Source: an uncultured bacterium (GTDB taxonomy: Bacteria; Actinomycetota; Aquicultoria; SKW223). Taken from it: DNA of 8,473 nucleotides. The position numbers and the translations under genes were made by a program. Positions 1 through 7,034 of this stretch are shown in pieces (the stretch's first letter is position 1; each line of letters starts with the position of its first letter). The notes beneath the pieces were generated by a model. That model ran no database searches. It was not told the DNA's origin and saw nothing but the letters and a program-made list of their open reading frames with translations. Where the stretch lies: contig CALIRS010000141.1 in NCBI GenBank assembly GCA_938042205.1, positions 1 through 8,473 of the forward strand, written 5' to 3'.

Positions 1-70
1 TGAATATCCCAGCTCAGACACATGATAACAAGAGCGAATTTTCATTTTTTGCTTTTATTTATGCATTCTT
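1..70 (+). repeat. Left terminal inverted repeat of the relic element (outer part lies outside the window)
   Basis: The window opens inside this repeat with TGAATATCCCAGCTCAGACA. The copy at 901-970 is its inverted partner. The stretch also resembles the inner ends of the second element: all four ends fit TGAATWTCSCAGNTCAG. Confidence 0.8.
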
Positions 71-75
71 CAAAG

Positions 76-820
76 TTAATAACCAAGACATGATATTCTC
101 GAGAGTTGATAAAGAGGGATAATATATATTCTTGTTCTTCCAGTGTAAACAAAAGCATTTAAAGAATGATTACCTGCGAAAGCTCTTGAAGGCTTGTAAG
201 TTTCGATAAATCTCCTTATTGCTATGGCAACCTGTAGGACTTTTGAGTTTTATTACCTACTCTCAATAAAAATCTGCAACTTATCAAAACCAAGAAAAAA
301 ATCTACTTCGGCTTTATCTTTAGTTCTCTGGTAACCAATCCTTGCCAGTGCGAATTCAGTTTCCCTCACTAAGTTGAAAAAGTTTTGGAATACAAAACCC
401 TGCTTTTTCAGATTACAAATTGCCGAAAGCATAATTTCTTAAATCAAGGTTTAAAAGTTATTATAATAGATGCCTTAGTAATCACTTTGCAAATACCTCT
501 ATAATAAGAGGTGACCCGTTGAAGGATAAATGTTTTTTCACAAGCCCGCAGATATTCAGATATTGTCTGTTCGTTTAAAAAACGCGCCCAAAAGTTGGAG
601 AATGCTCCAAAAGGTTAATCAGATCCCAACTTGTGCAATTATTAACTTAACAGGTTACTGAATAACTCAGTTTTCTATACACGGACCTAGAATATTGTGT
701 TTTTCTTCTCTATATAGCTTTGATAAATTTTCGATAAATTTCATCTATCAATCTTAGCCTTTATGACACAATTTCTTCCCAAACATTCTGTAATAACCAG
801 CGAAAGTAAGTTTTTCATCT
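76..820 (-). pseudogene. Decayed, 5'-truncated AAA_14/DUF4143-family ATPase
   Basis: There is no long open frame, but the minus strand reads as one protein family once frameshifts and stops are allowed. In order it shows QTISEYLRACEKTFILQRV (about 515-575), then a patch reading LDLRNYAF, then KKQGFVFQNFFNLVRE. These are followed by YQRTKDKAEVDFFLGF with the EVD codons at 301-309, and finally AIRRFIETYKPSRAFAG running on to IYIIPLYQLSRI and a stop at 76-78. The wing-like TISEYL segment, the FxNF segment and the EVDF...ES[RK] nuclease-like motif are typical of the C-terminal DUF4143 half of AAA_14 ATPases. I find no Walker A region, so the N-terminal ATPase half appears to be missing. At least three frameshifts and several stops (for example around 440-480) make it a pseudogene. 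The family call is from memory of motifs, not from a search. Confidence 0.68.
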
Positions 821-900
821 AAAAGGTATGATTTTTTTTTTCTTCCTCAATTGAGAAAAGTCGGGCAGCCGGGGGATCATGTTGCGATTTTTAACTTTTT

Positions 901-989
901 AATAATGTATAAATAAATGTAAAAAATGAAATTTTGTTCTTGTTATCATGTGTCTGAGCTGGGATATTCACAATTCAAGACCTGACCCC
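901..989 (-). repeat. Right terminal inverted repeat of the relic element
   Basis: This is the inverted partner of bases 1-70, and it extends outward to GACCTGACCCC at 979-989. Its outermost 24 bp (966-989) are identical to 7047-7070 and to the reverse complement of 5858-5881. Confidence 0.8.
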
Positions 990-1022
990 CGGGCCCTCGG
1001 CCGGGGGCTGGTTACAATAACC
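986..1022. other. Two adjacent hairpins beyond the relic element's right end
   Basis: The first hairpin is GC-rich. CCCCCGG (986-992) pairs with CCGGGGG (1001-1007), then CC (994-995) pairs with GG (999-1000), with G993 bulged and CTC in the loop. The second is GGTTA-CAA-TAACC (1010-1022). No U-run follows either, so they do not look like ordinary intrinsic terminators. The first overlaps the final Cs of the element end. Together they sit directly upstream of the zinc-ribbon and protease genes. Confidence 0.5.
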
Positions 1023-1068
1023 CACTGTGTTAAAATTTAAGAGCGAATATCGGGATGTGGGAGGAAAT

Positions 1069-1209
1069 ATGGCTATCTGGAAATGCTCAAATTGTGGGTA
1101 TGAAAAAGAGGGGCGCTGCAAACCTAAGAAGTGTCCAAATTGCGGAGGCGGCGATTTTACAAAAGCCGAAGAAGAACAGAAAAGCAAAGAACAGCAGAAA
1201 AACAAATAA
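1069..1209 (+). CDS. Small rubredoxin-like zinc-ribbon protein (RCKP type)
   Basis: This is a 46-residue cytoplasmic protein with two CxxC knuckles, C6-S-N-C9 and C22-P-N-C25, joined by a short loop reading GRCKPKK. That pattern is the rubredoxin-like, rubrerythrin-tail fold named after its RCKP motif. It is expected to bind one zinc or iron through the four cysteines, with an extra Cys at 17. The C-terminal third is a charged Lys/Glu/Gln tail with no predicted fold. I chose the ATG at 1069 because GGGAGG (1059-1064) sits at ideal spacing. The frame also opens at a GTG (1027), but that start has no ribosome binding site and would add a non-conserved leader. Its role is unknown; electron transfer, metal sensing or a partner of the next gene are all possible. 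It probably starts the operon. Confidence 0.75.
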   Translation: MAIWKCSNCGYEKEGRCKPKKCPNCGGGDFTKAEEEQKSKEQQKNK

Positions 1210-1265
1210 GACTGAATGAAAGGATTAAGTTTCTAAATCTTTCAAATCGACTGAAGGAAGCGAAA

Positions 1266-2321
1266 TTGCTTAAATCAAGAGGTTTATATATAGGCACTTA
1301 TTTCGGTGTTCCTATCTATATCCATTCTAGCTGGTTGATCGTATTTTTAATTGCATACTTCTCACTAGCTTTCCATGATATGCCTGCTCTCAATCCTGAT
1401 GGGAGCCAGCCCATCTGGAACCTTCAAGCGATCGTAGTGACACTTCTTTTTTTCGTTTCCGTACTTATTCATGAGCTGTCGCATTCGCTGGTGGCTATCA
1501 ATCAAAAAAACAGTGTTAGGGAAATTACACTCTACGTATTTGGAGGCGCGGCAAAAATAGAGCACGAACCTAAAAGCCCTTCACAGGAAGTTTTCATGTC
1601 TTTAGCTGGACCGGCAATGAGCTTCTTTCTCTCTTTCATATATTATGCATTATTTATTTTGCTTGAAAGTGCCATTCTGACATGGGCATCAACCATCTTC
1701 TATGTTCTTGGAATTGTAAACTTCTATTTAGGCATTTTTAATTTAATGCCCGCCTTCCCTCTCGATGGCGGGCGCGTTTTCCGCTCTATTATCTGGAAAC
1801 TCAAAAAAGATAAGCTGAAAGCCACGGTTTATTCAGTCAGACTTTCCTGGTTACTTTCTGCCGGACTTTTCCTGACGGGCGCTTTCTTTGTTTTCAAGAA
1901 CAATTTTCAGGGATTGTGGCTGATTTTCATATCGTTTGTCCTTTTCAGGGTATCATCTTATTCACTTTATGCAGCTCGCCATGAGTGGGCATGGTCTCAA
2001 AATGCAATAGAATACTTTGATAAAGCGAAAGTCATCGATATTGGAAATGATAGAATCTCATTTTCAGGGGATTTAGGAGTGGCAGTCCTTAACGGGAAGA
2101 TTATTGGAGTGGTTGAGAGAAGTGAAGAAACATATAATATCAACCAGAATTTTAAACTCTCTGAACCGGATAAAAGTGCTGCTGAGTGTTATCGTTTGAT
2201 CCTTAAAGAGGGTAGCGATTATCTTATAATTCCATTATCAACAGAAGATTTTGCAATCGGAAATGCGCAAATGATTCTTCATAGGATTGAATCTCGTCTT
2301 CGTTTGAATAAGATAGCGTGA
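1266..2321 (+). CDS. Site-2 protease (M50) family intramembrane metalloprotease
   Basis: From the TTG at 1266 this is a 351-residue membrane protein. The zinc-binding HExxH appears as HELSH (residues 69-73) inside a hydrophobic helix. The second active-site motif, NLMPAFPLDGGR (159-170), supplies the conserved Asn, Pro and Asp of site-2 proteases. About six hydrophobic segments cover residues 20-235. The N-terminal GTYFGVPIYIHSSW is typical of the compact bacterial S2P group that often carries CBS domains. Here the roughly 110-residue cytoplasmic tail is unlike a clear CBS pair, although stretches such as GVAVLNGKIIGVV could be a degenerate one. I chose TTG because AAGGAAG (1254-1260) sits 5 nt upstream and the protein then starts where the family does. 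A GTG at 1131 in the same frame would only add a basic leader overlapping the zinc-ribbon gene. The substrate is unknown. Confidence 0.82.
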   Translation: MLKSRGLYIGTYFGVPIYIHSSWLIVFLIAYFSLAFHDMPALNPDGSQPIWNLQAIVVTLLFFVSVLIHELSHSLVAINQKNSVREITLYVFGGAAKIEHEPKSPSQEVFMSLAGPAMSFFLSFIYYALFILLESAILTWASTIFYVLGIVNFYLGIFNLMPAFPLDGGRVFRSIIWKLKKDKLKATVYSVRLSWLLSAGLFLTGAFFVFKNNFQGLWLIFISFVLFRVSSYSLYAARHEWAWSQNAIEYFDKAKVIDIGNDRISFSGDLGVAVLNGKIIGVVERSEETYNINQNFKLSEPDKSAAECYRLILKEGSDYLIIPLSTEDFAIGNAQMILHRIESRLRLNKIA

Positions 2322-2363
2322 ATTTGTAAACTTTTAATTCAGTTTATTTCGGGAGTTGCTGAG

Positions 2364-3767
2364 ATGGAAAAACAGGACTTACTTAGAAAATTGCCCTCCG
2401 TTGATGAGGTGCTTGGCTGGCATGAGATGGGAACTTTCTTGCGTTCGTTTTCTCGCGAGCTAGTAGCAGATGGTATCAGATCTGCTCTTGATAATGTAAG
2501 ACAGGAAATTCTTCAAGCGCTCGATGAAGAGGTAGAGACAAAAGCAAAGCTAATTACAGCCCTTAAGAATTTTATTATCGAAAATGTGAGAAAGTACACC
2601 AGTTATCATCTAAAGCCGGTGATTAATGCGACCGGAGTGGTGATTCATACCAATCTTGGCAGGTCACCTTTAGCACCAGAAGCACTGGAAAGGGTAATTG
2701 AGATATCAAAAGGATATTCCAATCTTGAGTATGACCTTGAGGAAGGCAAAAGAGGCAGCCGATACTCTCATGTAGAATATTTACTTAAGAAGCTCTGCCA
2801 GGCAGAAGACGCTTTTGTGGTGAATAATAACGCTTCTGCCGTTTTATTAGCACTGAATACTTTAGCCCGCGACCGTGAAGTGATTGTTTCGCGCGGTGAG
2901 ATGATTGAAATTGGTGGAAGTTTTCGCATCCCTGAAATCATGAAGATAAGCGGCGCGAGGCTTGTAGAAGTAGGCACCACCAATAAAACACATCTTAAAG
3001 ATTATGAAGATGCGATAACTGAAGATACAGCACTGATTCTAAAAGTTCACCCGAGCAATTATCGCGTTGTTGGTTTTACCAGAGAGGTTTCTCTTGAAGA
3101 ACTCTCTGAACTTGGGAACAGAAAAAATATTCCAGTGATGTATGATGCTGGCTCTGGAGCACTGATCGATTTTTCAGAAAAAGGATTTGCCGGTGAACCA
3201 ACAATCAGTGTTGCTCTTAAATCGGGAGTCGATTTTGTGACCTTTAGCGGGGATAAACTTCTGGGAGGTCCTCAGGCAGGAATAATTGTGGGCGCTAAAT
3301 CTTATATAGAAAGAATGAAGAAGAATCATTTAAATCGCGCTCTTCGAATTGACAAGTTAACACTTGCCGCTCTTGAAGCCACTTTAAGACTTTATCTTGA
3401 AGGAGATCCCTGGGTGCTTATACCCACCTTGAGACTGCTTTCGGAAAGCAAAGAAAAATTAAAGAAACGTTCACTTGCGTTTTCACGTAAATTAAGGAAA
3501 GAATTCGGAAACAAAGTTGACCCTCAGGTTGTTACAACTGAAGCTCGCTCAGGCGGAGGTGCTTTGCCGGAAATAAGAATTCCAAGTTCAGGGGTTTCAG
3601 TTGCATTTAAAAATTTTGAACCTCAGGAAGTCGAGAAAGCGCTTCGGCACTCTGAACCGCCGGTCATCGTTCTTGTTCAGAATGACAGGGTTCTTTTTGA
3701 TATGAGAACGATATTTCCAGGGGAAGAAAAGGGAATAATTTCTGCTTTGAAAGAGATCGGAGTATGA
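2364..3767 (+). CDS. selA: L-seryl-tRNA(Sec) selenium transferase
   Basis: SelA is a cytoplasmic pyridoxal-phosphate enzyme that converts Ser-tRNA-Sec to Sec-tRNA-Sec using selenophosphate. The 467-residue product matches the usual length of about 460. Residues 1-80 form the helical N-terminal domain that contacts tRNA-Sec. The fold-type I core begins at PVINATGVVIHTNLGRSPL (about 85-103), and the PLP-binding lysine is K298 in FSGDKLLGGPQAG. GEMIEIGGSFRIPEIM (178-193) and VGTTNKTH are further family signatures. The ATG at 2364 follows GGGAG (2351-2355). The gene begins 42 bp after the protease stop and its last bases overlap selB by 4 bp (ATGA), so selA and selB are translationally coupled. 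No key residue is missing. Confidence 0.97.
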   Translation: MEKQDLLRKLPSVDEVLGWHEMGTFLRSFSRELVADGIRSALDNVRQEILQALDEEVETKAKLITALKNFIIENVRKYTSYHLKPVINATGVVIHTNLGRSPLAPEALERVIEISKGYSNLEYDLEEGKRGSRYSHVEYLLKKLCQAEDAFVVNNNASAVLLALNTLARDREVIVSRGEMIEIGGSFRIPEIMKISGARLVEVGTTNKTHLKDYEDAITEDTALILKVHPSNYRVVGFTREVSLEELSELGNRKNIPVMYDAGSGALIDFSEKGFAGEPTISVALKSGVDFVTFSGDKLLGGPQAGIIVGAKSYIERMKKNHLNRALRIDKLTLAALEATLRLYLEGDPWVLIPTLRLLSESKEKLKKRSLAFSRKLRKEFGNKVDPQVVTTEARSGGGALPEIRIPSSGVSVAFKNFEPQEVEKALRHSEPPVIVLVQNDRVLFDMRTIFPGEEKGIISALKEIGV

Positions 3768-5656
3768 GCTCGCACGTAATTGGAACCGCAGGTCACATTG
3801 ATCATGGGAAAAGCTCACTGGTAAAAGCACTCACTGGAGTAGATCCAGACCGCTTAAAAGAAGAAAAAGAGCGTGAAATGACCATTGACCTTGGCTTTGC
3901 ACATTTTGTGCTTTCCTCAGGAAGATGGGTAAGTATTGTTGATGTGCCCGGTCATGAAAGGTTCATTAGAAACATGCTTGCCGGCGCCTCAGGTATCGAC
4001 CTTGTTCTTTTTGTTGTTGCCGCTGATGAGGGAATGATGCCTCAAAGCAAAGAGCATCTTGAAATACTCGACCTTCTGGGACTTAAAGGTGGGATTGTGG
4101 TTATTACTAAGAAAGACCTGGTAGATGAAGAATGGCTTGAGCTGATTGTTGAGGATATAAAAAGGGATTTGAAAGGAAGCTTCCTTGAAGGTGCGCCGAT
4201 GGCGGTAGTGTCTTCGAAAACAGGTGAAGGCATTGATGTGGTAAAAAAGCTTATCGAAGAACATTTTGAAAGGCTTGAAAAGAGACCTGTTGAAGCGCCT
4301 GCAAGATTTCCGATTGATCGTGTATTTACCATATCTGGATTTGGGACCGTGGTTACCGGAACTCTCTGGGAGGGAGAAGTTCGTGTGGGCGACGAGCTTA
4401 CTCTTCTTCCTCAAGAAAAAGCTGTTAGAGTACGCAACCTTCAAACTCATAATGATAACGTGGAGAAGGTATCAGCAGCGGTGAGACTGGCGATAAATCT
4501 GGCAGGTAGTGAAAAAGCAGAAATTGCACGTGGTGACGTGCTGGTTCAACCGGGATATTTCAAACCGACAAAAATGCTTGACGTAAGCTTAACGCTTTTA
4601 AAGGATGCCCCAAAAGTGAAACATGCTGAAGTGGTTCATTTTTATTTAGGGACGAAAGAAACACTTGGTAAAGTGAGGCTTCTTTATGAGAAAGAGCTTA
4701 AACCGGGCGAAAAAGCCTATGCTCAGATTGTTCTTGAAGAGCCTGTCGTTGCCAGGCGTGGGGATCGCTTTGTGATACGTAGATTTTCACCCCTTTTGAC
4801 GATAGGTGGAGGTGTGGTAATTAATCCTTATGCGGTAAGACGTCGTCTAAATGTGGCGGAACATAGGAATGAATTTGAGATTTTCGAGGAAGCTGATGAC
4901 GAGAGGTTCATAGGGTATTTACTGAGGTCGGCGGGGTTTAAGGGAATTTCTGTTAGTGAGCTTAAACTAATGTCTGCTGTCAGGGAAAGCAATATAAATC
5001 AGTTGTTAAGAAACATGGAAAAGCAAAGCAAAGTTTTTAATCTGAAAGAGAGATGGTTTGATGCTGGAATTGAAGAAGATGGTAAGTCAGAAATTGTTAG
5101 AGTGCTTAAAAATTATTTCAAAGAAAATCCCTGGGCGCCCGGGATGGATAGAGAGGAATTACGTTCGCGGTCGAAAGTGGACGACAGGAAGCTTTACGGA
5201 AGATTGCTGAACGCTCTTGTTTCTGAAGGGAAGATTGCAGTTGATCAGGATATAATAAAGCTAAGCGGAAGACGGGTAGAATTATCTTCTGAAGAAGTGG
5301 AAATTCGTTCCCGGCTGGAAAATGCTTTTTTGCGCGATTTATTTAACCCTCCTCTTCCAGAAACTGTATTGAAAGAAAGTACATCTGATTTGAAAGTTGC
5401 TAAAAAACTTTTTAACGCATTGGTTGAAGAGAAAATAATTATTAAGGTCACGACGGATGTTTATTTTCATCGTAAAGCTCTTGAGGAAGCGATTGAACGA
5501 ATCAAGGAGTTTATTGACAAAAATGGATCCGTGACAGTTGCCCAAATAAGAGACCTGCTGAAAACTTCCAGAAAATACGCGATACCTTTAATGGAGTATT
5601 TTGATAAGATAAAATTCACCAGGCGTGTTGGGGATAAGAGAGTTCTCGTAAAATAG
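3764..5656 (+). CDS. selB: Selenocysteine-specific elongation factor SelB
   Basis: SelB is a GTPase that carries Sec-tRNA-Sec to the ribosome and binds the mRNA SECIS hairpin next to the UGA. The 630-residue product is full length (E. coli 614). The EF-Tu-like G domain has the P-loop GHIDHGKS (10-17), switch I threonine T40, DVPGH (60-64), TKKD in place of NKxD (115-118), and SSK (150-152). Domain 2 contains GFGTVVTGT (192-200), and domain 3 contains DRFVIRRFSPLLTIGGGVV. From about residue 375 onward, charged segments match the tandem winged helices that read the SECIS. The TKxD variant is common in SelB. The start codon overlaps the selA stop, and the gene ends just ahead of an intrinsic terminator and the tRNA-Sec gene. 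Confidence 0.97.
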   Translation: MSSHVIGTAGHIDHGKSSLVKALTGVDPDRLKEEKEREMTIDLGFAHFVLSSGRWVSIVDVPGHERFIRNMLAGASGIDLVLFVVAADEGMMPQSKEHLEILDLLGLKGGIVVITKKDLVDEEWLELIVEDIKRDLKGSFLEGAPMAVVSSKTGEGIDVVKKLIEEHFERLEKRPVEAPARFPIDRVFTISGFGTVVTGTLWEGEVRVGDELTLLPQEKAVRVRNLQTHNDNVEKVSAAVRLAINLAGSEKAEIARGDVLVQPGYFKPTKMLDVSLTLLKDAPKVKHAEVVHFYLGTKETLGKVRLLYEKELKPGEKAYAQIVLEEPVVARRGDRFVIRRFSPLLTIGGGVVINPYAVRRRLNVAEHRNEFEIFEEADDERFIGYLLRSAGFKGISVSELKLMSAVRESNINQLLRNMEKQSKVFNLKERWFDAGIEEDGKSEIVRVLKNYFKENPWAPGMDREELRSRSKVDDRKLYGRLLNALVSEGKIAVDQDIIKLSGRRVELSSEEVEIRSRLENAFLRDLFNPPLPETVLKESTSDLKVAKKLFNALVEEKIIIKVTTDVYFHRKALEEAIERIKEFIDKNGSVTVAQIRDLLKTSRKYAIPLMEYFDKIKFTRRVGDKRVLVK

Positions 5657-5671
5657 ATTTAAATGAGGGCT

Positions 5672-5709
5672 GGATGCCAGAGATTTTGGCAGTCCTTTTT
5701 TATTTTTGT
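5672..5709 (+). terminator. Rho-independent terminator after selB
   Basis: GGATGCC (5672-5678) pairs with GGCA-TCC (5688-5695, with G5692 bulged) around a 9-nt loop. A T-rich run interrupted by one A follows (5696-5707). It starts 15 bp past the selB stop and about 27 bp before tRNA-Sec, so it should end or reduce operon transcription before the tRNA. Confidence 0.8.
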
Positions 5710-5735
5710 TATTTATGTATTTGTAGATAGCAGAT

Positions 5736-5828
5736 GGAGGTGCATCGGTGCTGGTGTGCCGCCTGGTCTTCAAAACCAGTGTGAGGCCAAAAGCCTTGGG
5801 TGGGTTCGATTCCCACGCACCTCCGCCA
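5736..5828 (+). tRNA. selC: tRNA-Sec (anticodon TCA)
   Basis: The sequence folds into the distinctive bacterial selenocysteine tRNA. The acceptor stem is 8 bp (5736-5743 with 5817-5824), with discriminator G5825 and an encoded CCA at 5826-5828. The D-stem is 6 bp with a 4-nt loop TGGT (5746-5761). The anticodon stem CTGGT/ACCAG (5763-5767 with 5775-5779) carries TCA at 5770-5772. The long variable arm is closed by AGGC/GCCT (5784-5796), and the T arm is GTGGG-TTCGATT-CCCAC (5800-5816). The 8+5 acceptor/T arrangement, long D-stem and UCA anticodon rule out tRNA-Ser or a suppressor tRNA. It lies directly downstream of selAB but behind a terminator. I see no convincing promoter of its own in the 27-bp gap, so it may depend on read-through. 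Confidence 0.97.
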
Positions 5829-5840
5829 TTAGAATCCAAG

Positions 5841-5860
5841 TGCTTCCGGGTGCTTCCGGG
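5841..5860. repeat. 10-bp tandem duplication at the tRNA/element junction
   Basis: TGCTTCCGGG occurs twice in direct tandem (5841-5850 and 5851-5860). The final GGG of the second copy is also the first three bases of the element's left end (GGGG at 5858). Confidence 0.85.
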
Positions 5861-5893
5861 GTCAGGTCTTGAATTGTGAATTTCGCAGTTCAG
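5858..5893 (+). repeat. Left terminal inverted repeat of the transposase element
   Basis: The first 27 bp are identical, inverted, to 7044-7070. The next 9 bp match at 7 positions. The outermost 24 bp are also found, inverted, at 966-989. Confidence 0.92.
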
Positions 5894-6134
5894 ACAAACG
5901 CTTTTGTTATACATTATACAATCTACGCCCTTTTTTACACATTTTTAAATCAATTAACCTTAGCCGCCGCAATAGTCGTAGTAGATTATCAAGACTACTG
6001 AAAATTCAGCCAAGAATTTTGAATCTCTTTGAATCCTACAGGCTTGTTAAACACCTGAGAGTTTCTGCATAACGACTGGTATAGTATTAAATTCCTATTG
6101 CTTTCTGAATTTATCCAAATCACAATCCTTACCT
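5885..6134 (+). other. Non-coding leader inside the transposase element
   Basis: About 250 bp between the left repeat and the transposase start hold no credible gene. The stretch has a weak hairpin AGTAG (5980-5984) with CTACT (5995-5999) and a direct repeat TTTGAATC x2 near 6018-6035. TATAGT at 6080-6085 could be a -10 box, but I see no good -35 partner. Confidence 0.5.
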
Positions 6135-7004
6135 ATGGCAAGACCATTAAGAATACAGTTTGAAGGAGCTCTTTATCACATAACCGCAAGGGGGAACGAA
6201 AAAAGCAAAATTTTTTTGGAAGCAAGAGATAGGGTGAACTTTCTTAGCATTCTTAAAAATACTATTGAGGATTTTAACTGGATCTGCCATGCCTATTGTT
6301 TAATGAATAACCACTATCATTTAGTAATCGAAACTCCAGAAGCAAATCTTTCAGGAGGAATGAGGCACCTAAATGCTACCTATGCACAAAAATTTAACAA
6401 AAAACACAACCGTGTTGGGCATTTATTTCAAGGACGATATAAAGCGATTCTTATAGAAAAAGAGAGCCAACTTCTGAGAGTTATCAGATATGTGATTTTG
6501 AATCCAGTAAGGAAAAAATATGTTCGCCTTCCAGAAGAATGGAGATGGAGCAGTCATAAGGCTACAGCCGGCTACGAATACCCTCATAAATGTCTTACTA
6601 TAGATTGGGTCTTAAGTCAGTTTGGCAAAGAGAAACTGCTGGCTATGAAAAGATATGTTAAGTTTGTGAAGGCAGGCATTCATGATGATTCAATATGGAA
6701 AAACCTGAAAGGAGGAATGTTCTTAGGAAGCGAAGAATTCGTAAATAAATTTTCGGATCTTGTAAAGGAGAAAGAAAAAATAAAAGATATTCCGCGGACT
6801 CAGCGCTATGCCACAAGACCTTCTCTTGAAAAAATATTTACTAAAGAAGTTTTAAATAACAAGGATAAAAGAGACAAAGAGATCTACGTGGCAATAAAGA
6901 GGTATGGCTATTTTCAATCAGAGATAGGAAGGTTTCTTAACAAGCATCCTTCAACTATTAGCAAGATATTCAGAAGAGTAGAAAAAAGAATAAATGAACT
7001 TTAA
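6135..7004 (+). CDS. REP-associated tyrosine transposase (Y1_Tnp / RAYT-like)
   Basis: This 289-residue single-strand DNA transposase belongs to the HUH superfamily. The HUH metal site is H60-Y-H62 in CLMNNHYHLV, and the catalytic tyrosine is most likely Y119 in RYVILNPVR. The N-terminal MARPLRIQFEGALYHITARGN is a hallmark of this family, as are VGHLFQGRYKAILIE (94-108) and EWRWSSHKA. The C-terminal extension (about 250-289) reads as a helix-turn-helix, QSEIGRFLNKHPSTISKIF, like the DnaA-type DNA-binding tail seen in longer members. All catalytic residues are present and the frame is open, so it may be active. The ATG at 6135 has no clear ribosome binding site, which suggests low expression. 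It converges on the LysR gene. Confidence 0.93.
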   Translation: MARPLRIQFEGALYHITARGNEKSKIFLEARDRVNFLSILKNTIEDFNWICHAYCLMNNHYHLVIETPEANLSGGMRHLNATYAQKFNKKHNRVGHLFQGRYKAILIEKESQLLRVIRYVILNPVRKKYVRLPEEWRWSSHKATAGYEYPHKCLTIDWVLSQFGKEKLLAMKRYVKFVKAGIHDDSIWKNLKGGMFLGSEEFVNKFSDLVKEKEKIKDIPRTQRYATRPSLEKIFTKEVLNNKDKRDKEIYVAIKRYGYFQSEIGRFLNKHPSTISKIFRRVEKRINEL

Positions 7005-7034
7005 AAATGTATTTTTTAGGAAGTAAAGATTATG

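Larger units (their letters stand above)
1..989. mobile_element. Relic transposable element with ~70-bp terminal inverted repeats, cut by the left window edge
   Basis: Bases 1-70 match the reverse complement of 901-970 at about 63 of 70 positions, with the first 33 identical. Beyond base 970 the right end continues with CAATTCAAGACCTGACCCC (971-989), and the matching outer part of the left end should lie just before base 1. The last 24 bp (966-989) are identical to both ends of the transposase-bearing element at 5858-7070, so the two belong to one family. No intact gene lies between the repeats. The interior is AT-rich and holds only decayed ATPase coding sequence. I infer a non-autonomous or dead member of the family. 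The outer boundary at 989 is set by analogy with the other element. Confidence 0.7.

Noticed and set aside
1027..1068. Upstream GTG start for the zinc-ribbon protein
   Set aside because: It lacks a ribosome binding site. GGGAGG directly precedes the ATG at 1069.
975..1205. Minus-strand open frame ending in GVRS
   Set aside because: It is antisense to the zinc-ribbon gene, and its Cys/Pro/Phe-rich content and stop come from the reverse of that gene and the repeat end.
1131..1265. GTG start for the site-2 protease overlapping the zinc-ribbon gene
   Set aside because: The added 45 residues are an Arg/Lys-rich out-of-frame reading of the zinc-ribbon gene. The TTG at 1266 has a good Shine-Dalgarno and matches the family's N-terminus.
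2319..2364. Possible UGA read-through joining the site-2 protease to SelA, which lies 45 nt downstream in the same frame with no other stop
   Set aside because: The only hairpin (TAAAC/GTTTA, 2327-2346) has a 10-nt loop starting with T only 10 nt from the UGA, unlike a bacterial SECIS. selA has its own Shine-Dalgarno and a normal N-terminus, so the shared frame is chance.
3989..4450. Minus-strand open frame of 153 codons inside selB
   Set aside because: selB is unmistakable in the sense direction, and the antisense product has no recognisable motif.
5588..5914. Minus-strand open frame of 108 codons
   Set aside because: It crosses tRNA-Sec, the terminator and the selB 3' end in antisense and shows no domain.
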